A DNA stretch of 64,000 bases from Bacteroidetes bacterium GWF2_38_335 (GTDB taxonomy: Bacteria > Bacteroidota > Bacteroidia > Bacteroidales > GWF2-38-335): positions 248,001 through 312,000 of the forward strand of contig MEOH01000002.1 of the NCBI GenBank assembly GCA_001769535.1. Reading direction: 5' to 3'. Shown piece after piece: positions 16,424-26,317 of this stretch. A program made the position numbers and the translations under genes. The notes under the pieces are model-generated. The model saw nothing but the letters and a program-made list of their open reading frames with translations. It searched no databases and had not been told where the DNA came from. Position 1 is the stretch's first letter. The number at the start of each line of letters is the position of its first letter.

Positions 16424-18841
16424 CTAATTAACCTTAAGTGTATCAACAGGATTAGAACGTGCCGCATGTATTCCTTTCACCGTTACAATGGTTACGCACA
16501 ACAAGGCAGTAAACAAAAATGAAAGGGGAAAAACCCACCACTGAATGGTGATGGTATATGCGAAATTTTCGAGCCATCTTTCAATAATAAGGTAAGCCAC
16601 AGGCCATGACAGGATATTTGCAATAGTTACAAGCAGCAGGAAATTTCGGTTTAATCTAACAATGATGTTCCAACCTGTGGCACCAAAAATTCGTCTGATG
16701 CCCATTTCCTTCATTTTCTGGCCGGTGAGAAATGTTGTAAGTCCGTACAATCCAATTCCTGCAAGCAACAAAGTGATGACTGTAAAAATAAAAATCAGCT
16801 CCGAGAAAACATCTTCTTTTTTATAAAGCTTATCAAGTTCTTCGTTCAGATACATATATTCGAACGGTCTTTCAGGATCGAATTGTTTCCAAACTTTTTC
16901 AATATGGCTGATTACCTTGTCACGGTTGCTGTTGCTTACCCTGATTGCGATATATTTTGTATAAAAACCAATCTCACGGTCGTCTTCTTTCATATTCAGG
17001 ACAAACGGACCGGTGGGTTTATGGAGGGAGCTGACTTTAAAATCCTTAAAGACCCCGACAACCCTTTCCTTTCCATAACCTGAGAAAAACTTTTTTCCCA
17101 GCGCATCTTCATTGCTTTTCCACCCCATATGTTTAACCATGGCTTCATTGATCAGAATGGCATTCATTCTATCATTGTCATTCTGGTTTGAGAAATCTCT
17201 TCCTGCAACTATTTCAATATCAAAGGTTTTTAGAAAATCTTCTCTTACCACCAAGGCAGGAAAAAAAAGCCACTGGTTATCGGGTGTTCCCTCCGGTCTA
17301 AACTCATGGGTATTATGGTCAATACCAATAATGTAATCCATACCGGTTACACTGATAATATCCGGATCAGTAAGCAGTTCATTTTTAATTGAGTCATAAT
17401 AATAAGATAGCGGCGACATGGCTGTTTCGAGAAGGATGATCTGATCCTTTTCAAACCCCAGATCAGCATTTTTCAGAAAGCGTGTCTGGGATTTTGACAT
17501 GAGTGCGCCGGTAATGAAAAGTGCAGCGATCGTAAATTGAGAGATGACCAGAATTTTTCTGGGCCACCCCGAATTCATTCCGCTTAAAAAGTTGCGCTGA
17601 AGTGATTTTATAGGAACAAATGAAGACAGATAAAATGCCGGATAAATGCCTGCAGCAATTCCGGTGAATAAAAGCAGGGAAATCAACAGCAAAATATCTC
17701 TTGGATTTAACAAAGATGACAGATAAAGATTTTTCTCGAACAGATTATTGAAGAAAGGCAGACTGACTTCAACCGCAAGCAAGGAAAAGAAAAAAGCAAT
17801 AAGGGTAATAAAAAATGTTTCGCCAAGAAACTGCAATATCAAAGGCAAACGTCCTGCTCCATGAACTTTTTTAATCCCTATTTCACGTTCTCTTTTAACA
17901 GATGAAACGGTTGAAAGGTTAATAAAATTTATACATGCAAAGACCAGCAAAAACAAGGCAACAAAACCAATGATGTAGATATTTGACATATTGCCGTTTG
18001 ACTGTATTTCATAATCAAGGTTCGATTTTAAGTGTATATCAGTAAGTGGTTGCAGAAAAAAAGAAGTGCGGTCGCGATTTTCCTTAACACAAATATTTTT
18101 TTCAATAAATGCCGGAAATTGCTCCTCAATTTGTCCGGGAGTCACACCGGGTTTCAGAACTATATAAGTCCAGCAAGGATTCCAAACCCAGGTATCAGGA
18201 AGCTTACCACCATAAAGATACTCAATGGTTTTCATTGATATCAGAACATTGTATGTAAAGTGGCTTTGGCAGGGCACGTCGCTGATTACTCCACAAACTA
18301 CGACAGGAAGTCGGTCTTCGATAATAATGGTATCACCCAGCACATCAAGTGATCCAAAATATTGGATAGCTGTTGATTTAGTAATAATGCACTTGAATTT
18401 TTCATTGAGGGCAGAATCTTTTTCACCTTTAATGAACTGAATGTCAAAAACATCAAAAACCGAAGAGTCGGTATAAAACATGTGTTTTTCGCTGAAATTT
18501 TTTCCATTTGCACTCAGCATGGTGCGAGGTGACTGGAAATTAAAAAATCTAACTGAAGATTCAATCAGATCAGGAAAACTCTCCATTAGTTCGTCAGACA
18601 ATGGGAACGGACAGCTGGTGCTGGTTTCGACAATCCCATTAAAATCACCCTGTTGAATTACGCGGTAAATGCGGTCGGCATTTTTATGATACCTGTCGTA
18701 ACTCAGCTCATCCTGAATATACAAGGCAATGACAATAAAACTTGCCAGTCCGATGGTTAATCCGGCAATATTAATAATTGCGTTTGACCGGTTGCGTACC
18801 AGGTTTCTGAAAGCGAATTTTATGTAATTTAAAAGTACCAA
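16424..18841 (-). CDS. FtsX-type ABC transporter permease, eight-helix form
   Basis: At 805 residues this is the long form common in Bacteroidetes: helix 1 (NAIINIAGLTIGLASFIVIALYI), a MacB_PCD domain, three helices around 290-400, another helix and PCD domain, then three C-terminal helices ending ARSNPVDTLKVN. It is encoded two bases after the ATPase gene, so both form one ABC complex. Such pairs usually export peptides or confer resistance to cell-envelope stress. No membrane fusion protein or outer-membrane channel gene lies beside them. Confidence 0.88.
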   Translation of the reverse strand: MVLLNYIKFAFRNLVRNRSNAIINIAGLTIGLASFIVIALYIQDELSYDRYHKNADRIYRVIQQGDFNGIVETSTSCPFPLSDELMESFPDLIESSVRFFNFQSPRTMLSANGKNFSEKHMFYTDSSVFDVFDIQFIKGEKDSALNEKFKCIITKSTAIQYFGSLDVLGDTIIIEDRLPVVVCGVISDVPCQSHFTYNVLISMKTIEYLYGGKLPDTWVWNPCWTYIVLKPGVTPGQIEEQFPAFIEKNICVKENRDRTSFFLQPLTDIHLKSNLDYEIQSNGNMSNIYIIGFVALFLLVFACINFINLSTVSSVKREREIGIKKVHGAGRLPLILQFLGETFFITLIAFFFSLLAVEVSLPFFNNLFEKNLYLSSLLNPRDILLLISLLLFTGIAAGIYPAFYLSSFVPIKSLQRNFLSGMNSGWPRKILVISQFTIAALFITGALMSKSQTRFLKNADLGFEKDQIILLETAMSPLSYYYDSIKNELLTDPDIISVTGMDYIIGIDHNTHEFRPEGTPDNQWLFFPALVVREDFLKTFDIEIVAGRDFSNQNDNDRMNAILINEAMVKHMGWKSNEDALGKKFFSGYGKERVVGVFKDFKVSSLHKPTGPFVLNMKEDDREIGFYTKYIAIRVSNSNRDKVISHIEKVWKQFDPERPFEYMYLNEELDKLYKKEDVFSELIFIFTVITLLLAGIGLYGLTTFLTGQKMKEMGIRRIFGATGWNIIVRLNRNFLLLVTIANILSWPVAYLIIERWLENFAYTITIQWWVFPLSFLFTALLCVTIVTVKGIHAARSNPVDTLKVN

Positions 18842-18843
18842 TT

Positions 18844-19533
18844 TTATAAAGTCATTCGGTTCACATAATTTTCATGTATGATTTTCCCGTCAAACAGTCT
18901 GATCATTCTTCGACTGTAATCGGCATCCCGGTGTGAATGGGTAACCATAACGATTGTTGTTCCGTTTTTATTCAGATTTTCAAGCAGGTTCATAACCTCA
19001 GTGCCATTTGCCGAATCGAGGTTTCCTGTAGGTTCATCAGCCAGAATAAGCCGGGGTGATGAAACAATGGCACGCGCAATGGCCACCCTTTGTTGTTGTC
19101 CGCCAGAAAGATGAACAGGAAAAATAGATTTTCTGTGTAAAATTTTGGTTTGGTCAAGCGCTTTTTCAACAAGGAATTTTCTGTCGCGGCTTCCTATTTT
19201 CTGATAAATCAGAGGCAGTTCAACATTTTCAAAAACAGTAAGTTCATCTATGAGATTGAAGTTCTGAAATATAAACCCGATATTTTTTCTTCGAATTTTG
19301 GCTCTTTGCTTTTCCTTAAGAGAAGAAATTTCAGTATCATTAAAAAAATATCTGCCATCAGATACATCATCTATCATTCCTAAAATGTTAAGCAAAGTGG
19401 TTTTTCCGCACCCCGATGGTCCCATGATTGCAATAAATTCTCCAGATTGGACTTCGAGGGTAACATCTTGCAATGCTCGGGTTTCGACATCCTTCGCTCT
19501 GAAAACCTTTGATATGTTTATGGTCCTAATCAT
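18844..19533 (-). CDS. ABC transporter ATP-binding protein, MacB/LolD type
   Basis: The 229-residue ATPase has Walker [11 protein letters not shown]-loop FIFQNFNLI, signature [15 protein letters not shown], Walker [14 protein letters not shown] and the H-loop VTHSH. I start at ATG 19533 ([11 protein letters not shown]), the family start; an in-frame ATG at 19563 adds ten residues. It powers the permease encoded immediately downstream. Confidence 0.92.
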   Translation of the reverse strand: MIRTINISKVFRAKDVETRALQDVTLEVQSGEFIAIMGPSGCGKTTLLNILGMIDDVSDGRYFFNDTEISSLKEKQRAKIRRKNIGFIFQNFNLIDELTVFENVELPLIYQKIGSRDRKFLVEKALDQTKILHRKSIFPVHLSGGQQQRVAIARAIVSSPRLILADEPTGNLDSANGTEVMNLLENLNKNGTTIVMVTHSHRDADYSRRMIRLFDGKIIHENYVNRMTL

Positions 19534-19684
19534 AATCAGCAAATAGCAGTTATTGTGCCGCAATTTACAAATAGTTAAAATGCAGGATGTTATTTGAAAA
19601 AAGTATTTTGTTTTCGGATATCAAAATGTACGGTTTTGAGACATACTGTTCGTTTTCGGACATATATAAATAGATATTGGATGT

Positions 19685-19757
19685 TGGCCTTCGGCGATAT
19701 TGGAAAACTTTATCGATACTTAAAAAATATCGGCGAAGCCAAATATCACAAAGTGAA
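19685..19757. repeat. Imperfect inverted repeat upstream of pyk
   Basis: TGGCCTTCGGCGATATT is answered 40 bases later by AATATCGGCGAAGCCAA. The same ATATTGG/TATCGGCGAAG words occur near 5381-5426. It is followed by three spaced copies of AATATCAC(A/G/C)AAG. No gene is seen in 19534-19856. Confidence 0.6.
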
Positions 19758-19797
19758 TATCACGAAGCAGAAATATCACCAAGCAAATTCCCCAACA

Positions 19798-19829
19798 TTT
19801 TGTCCAATTAGAAAATATTTATATCTTTA
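19798..19829 (+). promoter_or_regulatory. Promoter of pyk
   Basis: A TTTTG (-33, ending 19802) is followed after 19 bases by TATCTTTA (19822-19829), a 7-of-8 match to TAnnTTTG. The pyk ATG is 27 bases downstream. Confidence 0.7.
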
Positions 19830-19856
19830 AAATTCAAATTTTTAAAAACCTATCTA

Positions 19857-21284
19857 ATGAGAAGAAACTATTCAGCAACCAAAATTATTGCAACACTGGG
19901 GCCAGCCTCATCAAGCAAAGATGTGCTCAGACAGCTTATTGAAGCAGGTGTTGATGTTTTTCGTTTAAACTTTTCGCATGCATCATATGAAAGTCTGATT
20001 GCAGTTATTAAACTGATCAGGGAACTCAATGAAGAACTGGATGTGCATGTTGCGCTGCTGGCCGACCTGCAGGGTCCAAAAATCAGGATTGGGGAGGTTG
20101 AAAACAACGGGATCATGCTGGTTGAAGGCCATGAAATGTTGATCACCAATGAAAAATGCATCGGGACTGTGGATAAAGTATATCTGAGTTACTCTTGTTT
20201 TGCAAGCGATGTGGCTATTGGTGATTTTGTTCTGGTTGATGATGGAAAATTAAAATTAGAGGTTATTGATACCAACAAAAAAGATCTGGTTAAGGTAAAA
20301 GTGGTTTATGGAGGAAAATTATCTTCCAAAAAGGGTGTTAACCTTCCAAACACCAAGATATCCTTACCCAGTCTGACTGAAAAAGACATCGAAGATCTGA
20401 ATTTTGCTCTGGAGCAGGATGTTGATTGGGTTGCTCTTTCATTTGTAAGAAATGTAGGTGATATTCTGGATATTAAAGAAAGAATTAAGCAGAGCAAAAA
20501 ACACGCGAAAGTTATTGCTAAAATTGAAAAGCCCGAAGCACTTAACGATCTGGAGCAAATCATTGACATGACCAATGCTGTGATGATTGCCCGTGGCGAC
20601 CTTGGAGTTGAAATTCCGTTTGATCAGGTTCCTGTTATTCAGAAAATGATTGTGGATAAATGCATCGAACTCTCTAAACCTGTGATCATTGCCACCCAAA
20701 TGATGGAAAGTATGATTGATGCCTTCAGGCCTACACGCGCCGAAGCTACTGATGTGGCCAATGCTGTTATGCAGGGAGCAGATTGCCTCATGCTTTCAGG
20801 AGAAACTTCAGTTGGAAAATACCCGGTTGAAGTAATTAAAGCCATGCAACAGATAATCAATTTTGCCGAGGAAAAAGCATTCAGCTTCAACAGGCATCAT
20901 CCTCCCATGGAATTTTCAAAGACATTTTTACCCGATTCGATTTGCAGCAGTGCCGTTGAACTGGCAACCCAGGCAAATGCCAAAGCAATTATCACTTTTA
21001 CCTATTCGGGATATACTGCACTTCATATTGCCGGCCATCGTCCGAAAGCAGAAGTATTTGCTTTTACCAGAAACAAGGAATTATTAAGTAAATTTTCATT
21101 GGTTTGGGGTGTTACTGCATTTTACTATGACGGAATCGAAAGCACCGACGAATCCATTGCTTACAGCATAAAATTCCTGAAAGAAAAAGGTCTGCTGGCC
21201 GATCAGGATATTGTGGTTCATGTGGCTTCCACTCCTTTATCAAAGAAAGGCCAGACCAACATGATGAAACTCAGTTACGTTTAA
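19857..21284 (+). CDS. pyk: Pyruvate kinase
   Basis: The 475-residue enzyme transfers phosphate from phosphoenolpyruvate to ADP in glycolysis. Visible motifs are KIIATLGPASS at the start, RLNFSHASYE, the GPKIR substrate loop, the catalytic IAKIEKPEAL, the MIARGDLGVEIP metal site and ATQMMESMI..RPTRAEATDVANAV, followed by the C-terminal alpha/beta domain. Length is typical. One base separates its stop from the next gene, so they are one transcript. Confidence 0.96.
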   Translation: MRRNYSATKIIATLGPASSSKDVLRQLIEAGVDVFRLNFSHASYESLIAVIKLIRELNEELDVHVALLADLQGPKIRIGEVENNGIMLVEGHEMLITNEKCIGTVDKVYLSYSCFASDVAIGDFVLVDDGKLKLEVIDTNKKDLVKVKVVYGGKLSSKKGVNLPNTKISLPSLTEKDIEDLNFALEQDVDWVALSFVRNVGDILDIKERIKQSKKHAKVIAKIEKPEALNDLEQIIDMTNAVMIARGDLGVEIPFDQVPVIQKMIVDKCIELSKPVIIATQMMESMIDAFRPTRAEATDVANAVMQGADCLMLSGETSVGKYPVEVIKAMQQIINFAEEKAFSFNRHHPPMEFSKTFLPDSICSSAVELATQANAKAIITFTYSGYTALHIAGHRPKAEVFAFTRNKELLSKFSLVWGVTAFYYDGIESTDESIAYSIKFLKEKGLLADQDIVVHVASTPLSKKGQTNMMKLSYV

Positions 21285-21285
21285 T

Positions 21286-21525
21286 ATGGAAAATGAAAAT
21301 ACCTTAAGCGGATCACAGAAATTGGTCCGCTTTTTTTCTTCCAAATCAAAATTTGAGAAGATTAAAGCCGAATCAAAGCTGTGGAAATTTACCTGTGATT
21401 GCGGAAAAGAAAGCAGCATTTGGGAAATTGGCGGAGTAAGGTCCGGGGCAAAAGGCAAACCCTCAATGTATATAAAATGCCCGGCATGCGGCAAAGGGGG
21501 TATGAAAAAGATTGAAAAGGTATAA
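21286..21525 (+). CDS. Small zinc-ribbon-like protein cotranscribed with pyk
   Basis: The 79-residue basic protein has a Cys pair CDCG in the middle and CPACG near the end, a likely single zinc site. The N-terminal half is helical and lysine-rich. Its start lies one base after the pyk stop. I do not recognise a named family; the zinc ribbon could bind nucleic acid or a protein partner. Confidence 0.75.
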   Translation: MENENTLSGSQKLVRFFSSKSKFEKIKAESKLWKFTCDCGKESSIWEIGGVRSGAKGKPSMYIKCPACGKGGMKKIEKV

Positions 21526-21532
21526 TGTCGTA

Positions 21533-21554
21533 GAGACGCAAAATTTTGCGTCTC
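21533..21554. repeat. Dispersed GAGACGCAA palindrome, copy 2
   Basis: An 11+11 perfect palindrome built from GAGACGCAAAA. It lies seven bases after the zinc-ribbon stop and directly abuts the long inverted repeat beginning at 21554. Confidence 0.85.
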
Positions 21555-21615
21555 AAATTTATTAAAATTATATAAAAAGATATTCATATCTTTTTATATA
21601 ATTTTAATAAATTTG
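21554..21615. repeat. Perfect 29-bp inverted repeat with 4-base loop
   Basis: Arms 21554-21582 and 21587-21615 are exact reverse complements (starting CAAATTTATTAAAATTATAT) around a TTCA loop. The arms are almost pure A+T. It separates pyk and its partner from the lipoprotein gene. It is not an ordinary terminator in composition, though transcripts reading through would fold fully. Confidence 0.92.
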
Positions 21616-21672
21616 GTTTTTTTTCGTAAATTGCGTTCGAAATGAATTAATAATTATTAAAAATAAGCGATT

Positions 21673-22047
21673 ATGAAACAATTTAGATTTATTGTACCCC
21701 TGGCTATTCTTGCCGTAGTTTTTTTGGTATCCTGTGGTGGAAAAGGCGAAAAGGAAGAAGATGAAAATCCGCTCAACGGAAATTGGAAAGTTGTTAAAGC
21801 TGAAGGTAATATGGCTGACATGAGCGTTGGAGTAGAATATATTTTCGAAGATGGTAAAAAAATGACCATGAAAGGTATGGGAATTGAAACAAAAGGAACA
21901 ATTACCAAATCAGATGATAAAACTTTTACTGTAACATTTGAAGGCGTTCAACAACCTTTCGTTTACAATTACAAATTTGAAGGTGAACAACTGGTCATCG
22001 AACTGCAAAATTCAGGCGGACAGAAATTCTTCCTTGAAAAACAATAG
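21673..22047 (+). CDS. Lipocalin-like lipoprotein
   Basis: The 124-residue protein has a type II signal with lipobox LVSC (Cys21), an acidic linker (GEKEEDENP), then a small beta-rich domain beginning LNGNWKVVKAEG, as in the lipocalin-like domains common in Bacteroidetes. It is probably anchored in the outer or inner membrane. A strong terminator follows. The ligand is not predictable. Confidence 0.8.
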   Translation: MKQFRFIVPLAILAVVFLVSCGGKGEKEEDENPLNGNWKVVKAEGNMADMSVGVEYIFEDGKKMTMKGMGIETKGTITKSDDKTFTVTFEGVQQPFVYNYKFEGEQLVIELQNSGGQKFFLEKQ

Positions 22048-22071
22048 TATTGTCACATATAAAAATTTAAA

Positions 22072-22101
22072 GGCCGTTGGTAAAATCAACGGCCTTTTTT
22101 T
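22072..22101 (+). terminator. Rho-independent terminator of the lipoprotein gene
   Basis: Stem GGCCGTTG (22072-22079) and CAACGGCC (22087-22094), followed by seven T residues. Confidence 0.92.
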
Positions 22102-22195
22102 CTTATATTCAGGGTGTTATGAGTTTTTTTATTTTTTTTCAGGCAACCTTTTCATTTTTCTGCGTCATATATACAGAATAAAACCCTAAAAAGCC

Positions 22196-24709
22196 ATGAA
22201 GAACAAATCACAAAACTCACTCAAGGTTATCATTTTCGCACTATTCTTAATAAATATTAATTTAAGTGCACAGGATAATCCAATCGCAAATTTTTCTCAT
22301 ATAAAATCCTGCGACGGTCCAACCATCAATTTTACTGATCTTTCAACCGACCCCAACGGTCACTCAATTGTCAGTTGGAGCTGGCAGTTTGGTGACGGGC
22401 AAAATTCCAGCTTACAAAACCCTGTGCATGTTTATTCAAGCACAGCCGTTTACACCGTTTCACTGACAGTTCAGAATGATGTGGGAGGAAGTCATTCGGT
22501 TTATCTTGTTGTTTATGCTATGCCATTTTCAGCAAACATTTTTTCCACAACTTCTGTTTCATGTTTCGGAGGGTCTGACGGAAGCGCCACAGCTGGTGCA
22601 AATTACGGAAACTCACCGTATTCATATTTATGGTCCAATATGTCAACAGCTCCAACTGCCGGAGGATTGTCTGCCGGAGTCTACAATGTAACGGTAACCG
22701 ACAATACAGGATGTACCGCTGTTGCAGGCACAACAATTAATCAACCAACAGAACTACTCGCAACCATCAATGGATCAGAATGCATTCCGATGGATACAAT
22801 GGGATGGGCTATTGTAAATGCAACCGGTGGCACTACACCATATATGTATTTTTGGTCAAACGGAGTATCCACATCTTATACCTATGTTGATATTGGAACA
22901 TATTCTGTAACAGTTGTTGACGCCAACGGATGTGCTGCTTATGCAATGTTTTCGGCTACTGACAACTGTCATTACACCCTTTCAGGATATGTTTACGACG
23001 ATGCAAACGGAAACTGCATTTTTGATGAAGGAGAAACTCCAATCCCCGGAGCTGTGGTTTATTCATCACCCGGGCCATTTTACGGCTACACAAATGCAGA
23101 TGGACTATACGCATTACCTTTAACACCCGGGACTTATAATCTGTTTGCTGATTTACCCTCTGATTGGATTGGCGTTACCTGCCCGGCCAGCGGTTTCCTA
23201 TCTGTTTATATCGATAGTGAAGACGACAGTCTTTTTAATATCAATTTTGGAACTGAAGTTACCTCAGAATGTGCTCAACTGGAGGTTTACACGAACTCCA
23301 GTACATTCAGACCATGTTTTGAAAGATATTCTTCGTCCATTGTCATAAATACAGGAAACATTACTGCTACAGGCGTTTACGTCGAAATGGAATTTGATGA
23401 TGACCTGATTCCGGTTTCAAGCACTCCGGCCTGGACTTCTCAATCAGGCAACACCTACACATTTAACCTTGACGACATCGAACCATTTACGCAGGAAATT
23501 ATTACCGTTTATTTCGATGTCACCTGCGATCTTAGTTTACTTGGACAAACAAGATGCATCACCTCGCATGTTTATCCAGACGTGCCCTGCGGCGAAACTG
23601 ACCCCGAATGGGATCACTCCAGTGTCATGGTCGAAGGGGAATGTGTTGACGGAACCAATGTATCGTTCACCATTACCAATACAGGCGATCCTGTGGATGG
23701 AGATATGGACGGCACAAGTGAATACAGGGTTTTTGAAAATGAAAACCTTATTTACACCGGGGATTTCCAGTTAACCGGAGGAGAAAGTATGGTTGTGAAC
23801 TGGCCGGCAAACGGAATGGCCATAAGACTCGAAGCTGATCAGCGTCCGGGACATCCGGGAAGCAGCAACCCACAGGAAACCATTGAGGGATGCGGCGATG
23901 AAACCGGAATTTCCTATGGTTTTATTACTTCTTATCCCTATGACGATGAAGATCATTTTATAGATGTTGAATGTAAAATATTAGTCAATTCATGCGATCC
24001 GAACGATAAAAGTGTTTCACCGGCCGGACTTACCGAAAACCACTATGTGGACAACTTCACTCCGCTCACCTATCACATCAATTTCCAGAATACCGGCACA
24101 GACACAGCATATACCGTTATCATCAGGGACACATTGCCCGAATTGCTTGATGTATTGACAGTTCAACCCGGTCCGACCAGCCACCCATGCGAATTCACAA
24201 TTTACGGCGAAGGAATATTAATGTGGACATTCAACGACATTGACCTTGTTGACTCAACCACCAACGAGCCCCTCAGCCACGGCTTTGTATCATTCACTGC
24301 AGAGCAGATTGAAATTCCGGTTAACGAATACGGCGCGGTTATTTCAAACGAAGCCGACATCTATTTCGATTTCAATCTGCCCGTCATTACCGAACCTGCA
24401 TGGGTTACCATCTGGGAGCTTCCTCTGACAATTACAATCGTTCCTGAAAATGAAAAATCAGCAATTGAAGTGTCCGTTTTCCCCAATCCGGTCAATGATA
24501 TAGCCAATTTCAAAGTAACCGGAATTTCAGAAGGAACCATGCTCAATTTCGAAATGACTGACATCACAGGTAAAAAAGTTTGCAACCTGAACAACCTCGA
24601 TAACAACGGATTTAGCGTAAACAGAAATTACCTGAAACCCGGTATCTACCTGTATAAAATCACCACAGATAAAGAAATGATCAGCAATGGTAAGTTGATT
24701 GTAGATTAG
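22196..24709 (+). CDS. Surface adhesin-like protein with PKD, SprB repeats and T9SS tail
   Basis: The 837-residue exported protein has a signal peptide (to about SAQ, residue 26), a PKD domain (about 30-105, with WSWQFGDGQNSSLQNP), two SprB-like repeats (about 115-250, VSCFGGSDGSA and YLWSNG-type motifs), an SdrD-B-like fold (about 262-345, GYVYDDANGNCIFDEGE), and a CDPNDK domain with a DUF11-like repeat (about 600-740). The C-terminal 80 residues are a type A T9SS sorting domain (VFPNPVND, then LKPGIYLYKI). It is exported through the outer membrane and attached to the surface, probably for adhesion. Convergent with the glycosyltransferase gene behind it. Confidence 0.9.
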   Translation: MKNKSQNSLKVIIFALFLININLSAQDNPIANFSHIKSCDGPTINFTDLSTDPNGHSIVSWSWQFGDGQNSSLQNPVHVYSSTAVYTVSLTVQNDVGGSHSVYLVVYAMPFSANIFSTTSVSCFGGSDGSATAGANYGNSPYSYLWSNMSTAPTAGGLSAGVYNVTVTDNTGCTAVAGTTINQPTELLATINGSECIPMDTMGWAIVNATGGTTPYMYFWSNGVSTSYTYVDIGTYSVTVVDANGCAAYAMFSATDNCHYTLSGYVYDDANGNCIFDEGETPIPGAVVYSSPGPFYGYTNADGLYALPLTPGTYNLFADLPSDWIGVTCPASGFLSVYIDSEDDSLFNINFGTEVTSECAQLEVYTNSSTFRPCFERYSSSIVINTGNITATGVYVEMEFDDDLIPVSSTPAWTSQSGNTYTFNLDDIEPFTQEIITVYFDVTCDLSLLGQTRCITSHVYPDVPCGETDPEWDHSSVMVEGECVDGTNVSFTITNTGDPVDGDMDGTSEYRVFENENLIYTGDFQLTGGESMVVNWPANGMAIRLEADQRPGHPGSSNPQETIEGCGDETGISYGFITSYPYDDEDHFIDVECKILVNSCDPNDKSVSPAGLTENHYVDNFTPLTYHINFQNTGTDTAYTVIIRDTLPELLDVLTVQPGPTSHPCEFTIYGEGILMWTFNDIDLVDSTTNEPLSHGFVSFTAEQIEIPVNEYGAVISNEADIYFDFNLPVITEPAWVTIWELPLTITIVPENEKSAIEVSVFPNPVNDIANFKVTGISEGTMLNFEMTDITGKKVCNLNNLDNNGFSVNRNYLKPGIYLYKITTDKEMISNGKLIVD

Positions 24710-24726
24710 TTTTATTTGATTTAAGC

Positions 24727-24772
24727 TTAAGCATCCAATTGGTTTTATCCTATTGGGTGCTTAACTTTTTTT
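24727..24772. terminator. Bidirectional terminator between convergent genes
   Basis: A 13-bp stem with one G-T pair (TTAAGCATCCAAT 24727-24739 with ATTGGGTGCTTAA 24752-24764), then seven T residues on the plus strand. Confidence 0.85.
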
Positions 24773-24786
24773 AATATAATTCGAAG

Positions 24787-26310
24787 CTACTGCAGTTTAT
24801 ACACAAAAACCCCTTCCTTCTCTCCTATTTTAACTTTCGGGATGCTGTCAAAATCATTTGTATGGACATATTCCGGGCCGTTTATTATCAGATACTCTGC
24901 ACCAAGTTTCTTATATTTCAATACATCTTTTGCAGGATGAAACTTCATCATAGTCCAGCCTTTGCGGTTTACCAGATAAAGGGATAAGGAAGGCGTGCAA
25001 TCAGGAATGACAACAATTTTGTCGGTTTTTTTTAATCCGACTGAGTCAAGGTATCCCGATAGGTTATTAAGGTTTTCATATTTTGCATAGGGTTCCCACC
25101 ATCCTGCAATACGCTCTGAATGTTTTGATTTTGTGTTAATTAAGGCAAAGAGTATCAAAATGGAGAATGCTATTTTAACATACACAGAGTTATAAAATCG
25201 CGGGTAATTCCTTTTGAAGGATTCAAATCCTGTAAGCAAAATGAATAAAGGAAAAATCGTAAGATTGATAAGATAATAGTCATGAACACCCAGAACTTCA
25301 AAAAACATTACAACAAATGCCACCGATCCCATTACTAAAAATACCATAGTCAATAGCAATATCGTGTTTGTGCGGTTGAAAGTCCATATAATAAAAACTC
25401 CTAAGACAAGATAAATAAGCTGCACTTCTCTGTTCATAAATTCACCAAGCCAACGCAGTCTGATCGCTTTAACAACCTCACTGAATTCACCGGAAGTCAA
25501 CTTCCATACCGGCCATATTCTAGTTCCAAAATAATCTGTGTTATGCAAATTATTATAATAAAAAACCCAGGCGAGCCAAATTGCATTGACAACAAAAAAA
25601 ACTCCAAGGGCTAATATAATTGCAGCTTTGTTATTAAAAATATTTTTTCTCTTTTCAGTTTTAAATATCCCGAGGTAATCGATAATCAGCAAGGCGGTGA
25701 TTGCGAGTGGACTTAAAGCTGCAGTAATCTTCAATAATGAAGCCATTGTAAAAAACAGAAATGAAATAACAAGTGTTTTTTTCTTTCCTGTTTCCATAAA
25801 AACAAAAAAGTAATACCATCCCGGAAAAACAAGAGCAAGAGCTGTTGTATCGGGTAAAAAGCCCGGCGAATAATAGACCAGAATCGCACTGGAATAGAAC
25901 AACAAAGTGACCGAAACAGCCCAAAAAATATTACCCAGAAACCGCAGCAGAATTTTATAAAGAAAAACCAAACCAATAAAAAATATGAGCAGGTTCAGCA
26001 ATCTGAAAATAATTTCATGATAACCAAAAACATGGTATAATGCAGCAACGATGTAATATACAACCGGAAACTCGCTGATATTGTGTCCGGAGGTATTACC
26101 ATCAGCATTTTGCTGCATAAGTTCCGGGTTGAAAAAATCCATGCCATCCTGATAATAATTGAGGGCCATGGAAGCACAATCGGCTTGTCTCCATGCATGA
26201 ATTGAGCCGGGCCGACTGGTTATCACATCATTGAATCCAAAGAAAAAAAACAGGATGATCAGAAACAGGATAAAGTATAAGACCGGGTTTATTTTCCTCA
26301 AAAATTCCAT
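24787..26310 (-). CDS. GT39/ArnT-like membrane glycosyltransferase
   Basis: The 507-residue protein has about eleven hydrophobic helices and a short C-terminal soluble part. A first periplasmic loop contains SRPGSIHAWRQADCASMA, the acidic loop typical of polyprenyl-phosphate sugar transferases of the PMT_2 group. These move a sugar from a polyprenyl phosphate to lipid, glycan or protein at the outer face of the inner membrane. Its start is seven bases after the endonuclease-like gene, so it is the last gene of a three-gene operon (28855 to 24787). The acceptor is unknown. Confidence 0.8.
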   Translation of the reverse strand: MEFLRKINPVLYFILFLIILFFFFGFNDVITSRPGSIHAWRQADCASMALNYYQDGMDFFNPELMQQNADGNTSGHNISEFPVVYYIVAALYHVFGYHEIIFRLLNLLIFFIGLVFLYKILLRFLGNIFWAVSVTLLFYSSAILVYYSPGFLPDTTALALVFPGWYYFFVFMETGKKKTLVISFLFFTMASLLKITAALSPLAITALLIIDYLGIFKTEKRKNIFNNKAAIILALGVFFVVNAIWLAWVFYYNNLHNTDYFGTRIWPVWKLTSGEFSEVVKAIRLRWLGEFMNREVQLIYLVLGVFIIWTFNRTNTILLLTMVFLVMGSVAFVVMFFEVLGVHDYYLINLTIFPLFILLTGFESFKRNYPRFYNSVYVKIAFSILILFALINTKSKHSERIAGWWEPYAKYENLNNLSGYLDSVGLKKTDKIVVIPDCTPSLSLYLVNRKGWTMMKFHPAKDVLKYKKLGAEYLIINGPEYVHTNDFDSIPKVKIGEKEGVFVYKLQ

Positions 26311-26317
26311 AGTTACA

